Shown here one piece after another: positions 14,310 to 17,168 of a stretch of 17,168 nucleotides of DNA (the stretch's first letter is position 1; the number at the start of each line of letters is the position of its first letter). Position numbers and translations under genes: made by a program. The DNA comes from Spirogloea muscicola (lineage: Eukaryota > Streptophyta > Zygnematophyceae > Spirogloeales > Spirogloeaceae). The notes below the pieces were generated by a model that saw nothing but the letters and a program-made list of their open reading frames with translations, was not told the DNA's origin and did not search any database. The DNA lies in the NCBI GenBank assembly GCA_009602725.1, contig WELB01000018.1:913648-930815 (forward strand), in the 5' to 3' direction.

Positions 14310-14337
14310 GGCCGACCGCCCCAGTGTAACCCGGCCC
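14310..14337. repeat. Harbinger right terminal inverted repeat
   Basis: 28 bp, exact reverse complement of 12372-12399; followed by the target duplication TAA at 14338-14340. The sequence from 14341 to about 14404 continues the minus-strand LINE coding end described at 12130-12371. Confidence 0.95.
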
Positions 14338-14405
14338 TAAGGCTCGACATGGAGGCGGCTTCAAGGTGGCCGTGGGAAATACGTCAATCATGCCCATCAC
14401 GACAG

Positions 14406-14458
14406 GGGCTCGCCCATTGAGGATAGGGGCTGGAAAAGCCAGCCAAAAAAGAATGAAC
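14406..14458 (-). mobile_element. Very short LINE 3' tail, minus strand
   Basis: On the minus strand: TGTTCATTCTTTTTTGGCTG, hairpin 14426-14444, then TATCCTCAATGGGCGAGCCC (14406-14425). Only about 53 bp of the family's 3' end is kept. No TTC tail and no target duplication are visible, so its borders may have been cut by later events. Confidence 0.75.
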
Positions 14459-15006
14459 ATCCAGCTGGGCGCAGACGGACAGCTCCACACCCGCGGGCTG
14501 ACCTTGTCGCCATCCCCCGCCCGGAGGACGCCCGCGTATCATCGCGGATGTGGGTGACCGCCGATTGCGTGTCGACTCCGCCAATCCCGCCAAGTCGGCG
14601 TCGACTTCGCGGTCGGTTTGGCGGCCCGGGGCAAGCAAGTACAGTACTTGCCCGGCAGGCCATCGAGCGGCGGCCGGGTATGTCAGGGGGAGAATGGCGC
14701 GCCCTGAGAGGGGCTAGCAAAGAAGAAGAAAGTGCTCGCCCATTGAGAATAGGGGCTGGAACAACCAGCCCGAAAAAGAATGAACAGAGTACGAGAAGGG
14801 GGCCAGGGGAAGCTAGCAAAGCCAGCCCAGAAAAGAATGGACAATTTTCGCATGAGGCTGGCGGTCTCGTTCCCGCGCGTTCTGTGGCTCACGCAGTCCA
14901 CACGCGCGCCGGCCCGCGCTATGGCTGCGGCCTCAGGGTCTCGGCGGAGTGCCTCATTCCCAGCTTCGAGTTATTCTGACTTGCTGTTGCTCACCCGTGG
15001 CTACTG
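14459..15006 (+). pseudogene. LINE ORF fragment: endonuclease region and C-terminus
   Basis: Coding begins GADGQLHTRG (best copy: GADGRVHTRR). After a frame change it reads ADLVAIPRPEDARVSSRMWV and TADCVSTPP, matching the RADLVA and DVVTTDCV region of the restriction-like endonuclease. It loses similarity around 14600-14712. After the tail insertion (14723-14811) it resumes FRMRLAVSFPRVLWL and ends ASSYSDLLLLTRGY with TGA at 15004-15006. The UTR (GCTTCCATCTGCATCATTCC and on) reaches about 15070, where the next LINE copy starts. Confidence 0.7.
14723..14811 (-). mobile_element. 89-bp LINE 3' tail, minus strand, with target duplication
   Basis: GCTAGCAAAG is duplicated at 14713-14722 and 14812-14821. 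On the minus strand the insert reads CCCCTGGCCCCCTTCTCGTA, the hairpin (14752-14771), CCCCTATTCTCAATGGGCGA, then a TTTCTTCTTCTT tail. As with the copy at 13338-13515, the 3' end is the GGGCGAGC box plus a TTC-rich tail. The 5' truncation is deep in the UTR. Confidence 0.85.
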
Positions 15007-15071
15007 AGCTTCCATCTGCATCATTCCGTGTCCTGTTGTGTAGTCCTTCCTGGAAGCGTCTCTCTACTCTG

Positions 15072-17042
15072 GGCTCCATTCAACTGCGTCGACCGCGCAG
15101 CTGTCGCCGAGGAGCTCCGTGACGCCTTCCCCACCCTGCTGCCGTTCTTCCGGCTGGGCTACGGCCAGCCCAGCAATCTCCTATGGCGGCATGGAGCCGG
15201 GGGGGTGGAGGTCCTCCAGTCTGCCACGGGCACGCGGCAGGGGGACCCCTTGGCGGGGTTCTTATACGCGCTGGCCCGCGACCGCGCCCTGAAGGCCACG
15301 GCAGCTGCTCACCCGGGCGTCCTCCTGCCCACTTACGCGGACGACACGACACTGGTCGGACCACCAGACGAGGTCTTGGCTGCCTTCGCCACCTTGGAGG
15401 AGCAGCTGAAGGAGATGGCCTGGACATCCGCGCATCGAAGTGCAGCGCTTGGTCCCCCCAAGGACCTCAAGGATTGCCAGCCCTCCCCCGCCTTCCCACC
15501 GGCTGCCTGACACCAGACGGGGGCATCACACTCCTTGGGGTTCCTTTGAGCTCTCCTGCCTTCGTCGACGAGCAGCTGCGCGGCAAGCTGCAGGAGCACC
15601 TCAAGCCGGCGGCCCGCCTCCCTGAGCTGCAAGACATGCTGCTCGGGCTCGCCATGCTGACGCGCAGCATTGCGCAACGTCCCCTGTACCTGGCTCGAGC
15701 ACTCCCCCCCTCGCCGGCGGCGCAGGCGGCTTATGCGACCTTTCATGCAGGTATCCTGACCAGCACAGCGGCCCTGGTCCAACACCCGGCCTTCCTGGAG
15801 ACGCCGGCCGCCGTGCACCAGGCCTCCCTGCCTGTGAGCCGCGGGGGTCTGGGCTGCCGGCCGTTGGCTCGTGCCTGCCGGGCAACCTACCTGGGGAGCT
15901 GGTCACAGGTCGCGGCTTCGGTGGCCCAGCGGTTCATCTGGCATGGGGGTCGCCTCCTGGAGCCCGCAGTGGCGGACGTTGAGGCCGGCAAGTGGCCATT
16001 CCAAGTGGATCTGCGCACAGCCCGGGATGCGCTGCTGGCGGACCACCCCGCACTGGTGCCGCGGGCCGTCCCATTTGCGCACCTCTCGCGCACGGCCGAC
16101 CTCCGGGCCCAAGCTCGCTACATGGCGGAGGTCGATGCGGCCGCATTCACCCAGGCGATGGCACTGCTGCCTCCGGCCGACCACCGGGGCCGCGCGCGGC
16201 TGCTCTCAGCGTCATCACCAGGCGCGGCAGCTTGGCTATCTGCGCTCCCTATCTATGACGCGCTGCGCATGCAGGACGACGCCTTCCGTACGGCTGTCCA
16301 CCGTCTCCTTGGCCTCAACCCACCCTGCCTCAATGGGGTACAACAGTGTAAGTGCGGCGAGCGCAGCCCAGACGCTGCGAGTTTGGCAGCCCACATGCTC
16401 ATGTGCGCACGGGGAGGGGAGCGGACCGGCACCCACGACTTGTTGCGGAACGCGATGTACGGCATGTTTGTGGAGGCCGGCTACACGGTGGCGCTGGAAC
16501 ACCCCAGCATCATGCCTCCGACCGCTGGGGCGGATGGCCGCGTCCACACCCGGCGGGCCGATCTCGTCGCCAGCTCGCTGGGCGGGGGGCCCCGGGTGAT
16601 TGCCGACGTCGTCACCACGGACTGTGTTGTTTCCGGCTGCGCCACGCGTTCATCCGAGGAGGCGGGCTACGCAGTCCGCCAGGCGGCGGGCGCGAAGGAA
16701 CGAAAGTACGCGGATCACCCCGTAGGCGACGAGTTTGTCCCACTCGCCGTCGACGTGCACGGGGCCTTTGGAACCAAATGGCTCGACCTTCTCCACCGCC
16801 TTGCTCGGCGTGCGGTGGCCCGCCGCCACGGGCAGACCGGCGAGCAGCCCGGCTTCAACGTCGCCGGGTCCCTCGCACAGGTGTTCAGGATGCGCCTTGC
16901 CGTTTCCCTCCAGCGGTCTCTTGCGTTTGCCGTCCACCTACGTGCAGGCCGCGCCCTGGCGGCTGCCTCCGGGTTTCGTCAGGGCGACGTCTTCCCGCCC
17001 TCTAGCTATTCTGACCTGCACTTGCTGACTAGAGGTTACTGA
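15072..17042 (+). pseudogene. Non-LTR retrotransposon ORF: RT core, CCHC knuckle, restriction-like endonuclease
   Basis: The ORF is 5'-truncated, entering at RT motif A (PFNCVDRAAVAEEL). Motif B is TGTRQGDPLAGFLYAL and motif C YADD (15334-15345) in TYADDTTLVG. A single-base slip near 15416-15424 changes the frame; from there it is open for about 540 codons to TGA 17040-17042. The thumb region (GLDIRASKCSAW, ITLLGVPLSSPAF) leads to a knuckle C-x-C-x12-H-x3-C (16347, 16353, 16392, 16404). A PD-(D/E)xK-like region follows: Glu in VALEHPSIM, RRADLVA (Asp 16560-16562), VIADVVTTDC (Asp 16605-16607) and KERKYAD (Lys 16695, 16704). RT, CCHC and endonuclease in this order fit the R2/CRE-like clades. 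No upstream N-terminal domain is in the window. The in-frame Met at 15183 is not the start. Confidence 0.85.
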
Positions 17043-17168
17043 GAGCCTCCTTGTCGTCTTAGCACTTAGTCCCCTGCTTTCTGAGCCATTCGGCTCCTCT
17101 TGACCTTGTCCATTCCTTTTGGGCTGGCTTCTCCCAGCCACCAGTCCATTCGGCCGCGCTTTTTCCTT
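17043..17168 (+). mobile_element. 3' UTR of the best LINE copy
   Basis: It runs from the stop to the window end: CTCTTGACCTTGTCCATTCC, the hairpin GGGCTGGCTTCTCCCAGCC (17121-17139), then ACCAGTCCATTCGGCCGCGC and a T-rich end. The same block occurs at 12040-12110. The tail is cut by or ends very near the window edge. Confidence 0.75.

Larger units (their letters stand above)
12372..14337 (+). mobile_element. PIF/Harbinger DNA transposon, complete ends
   Basis: Perfect 28-bp terminal inverted repeats, starting GGGCCGGGTTACACTGG, at 12372-12399 and 14310-14337. They are flanked by a direct TAA at 12369-12371 and 14338-14340, the three-base TWA duplication typical of PIF/Harbinger. Inside is a plus-strand transposase of the HARBI1/DDE type in two pieces. 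The element is 1966 bp including at least two LINE-tail insertions. It is not autonomous now: the transposase is interrupted, frameshifted and lacks the C-terminal catalytic region. Confidence 0.93.

Noticed and set aside
15183-15420. Met at 15183 as the start of a 619-residue protein.
   Set aside because: Up to about 15420 the RT motifs are in another frame; this frame is coding only after the single-base slip.
15600-17141. Several long minus-strand and alternative plus frames opposite the LINE ORF.
   Set aside because: High GC content removes stops from all frames; none carries a domain, and the RT/knuckle/endonuclease frame explains the region.

Overview
The window looks like a transposon graveyard from a eukaryotic nuclear genome. 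No cellular gene, rRNA, tRNA or CRISPR array was recognised. The evidence is the company of elements: a Ty3/gypsy LTR-type retrotransposon with protease, RT, RNase H, integrase and PHD finger; a PIF/Harbinger DNA transposon with 28-bp terminal inverted repeats and a TAA target duplication; and a non-LTR retrotransposon (LINE) family with a C-terminal CCHC knuckle and restriction-like endonuclease, present as many short 3' ends on both strands. A gypsy polyprotein that appears to carry a cytosine-methyltransferase-like domain and ends in a PHD finger fits best, from memory, with green-algal or related unicellular genomes. That host assignment is an inference only.

Layout. Positions 1-2640 hold a cluster of LINE 3' tails (1-285, 426-620, 690-1010, degenerate 1641-1935), a ~38-bp GC-rich minisatellite (1237-1475), an ACAACG-type microsatellite (2281-2366) and an unassigned coding-like fragment (2284-2582). 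Positions 2591-3345 hold paired CCAAT boxes, GC-rich repeats and direct repeats that may be the promoter/leader of the gypsy element. Positions 3345-10610 are the gypsy element. Its gag and protease half lies on the minus strand (6713 down to about 3706), while its methyltransferase C-terminus, RT, RNase H, integrase and PHD lie on the plus strand (7053-10608). Three near-perfect palindromes sit where the orientation switches (3447-3933, 6606-6833, 6836-7052). All gypsy frames are broken, and several signature residues are substituted.

Positions 10765-12371 are another LINE-tail cluster, with tandem and divergent tails and one internally deleted copy. Positions 12372-14337 are a complete-ended Harbinger element that landed inside a minus-strand LINE tail. 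Its own transposase was later split by a 178-bp LINE tail (13338-13515) flanked by a 15-bp duplication. Positions 14406-15006 are a broken LINE copy hit by a minus-strand tail with a 10-bp duplication. Positions 15072-17168 are the best LINE copy: the RT core onward, one frameshift, then an open frame through the CCHC and endonuclease to the shared ending LLTRGY-stop and the 3' UTR.

How it fits together. The LINE tails share a short 3' UTR ending in a 7-bp hairpin (GGGCTGG-loop-CCAGCCC), a TATCCTCAATGGGCGAGCCC box and often a TTC-rich tail. Two tails are bounded by target duplications, which defines the true 3' terminus and shows that the tail alone is what remains after insertion. The nesting gives a relative order: older LINE tail, then Harbinger, then a younger LINE tail.
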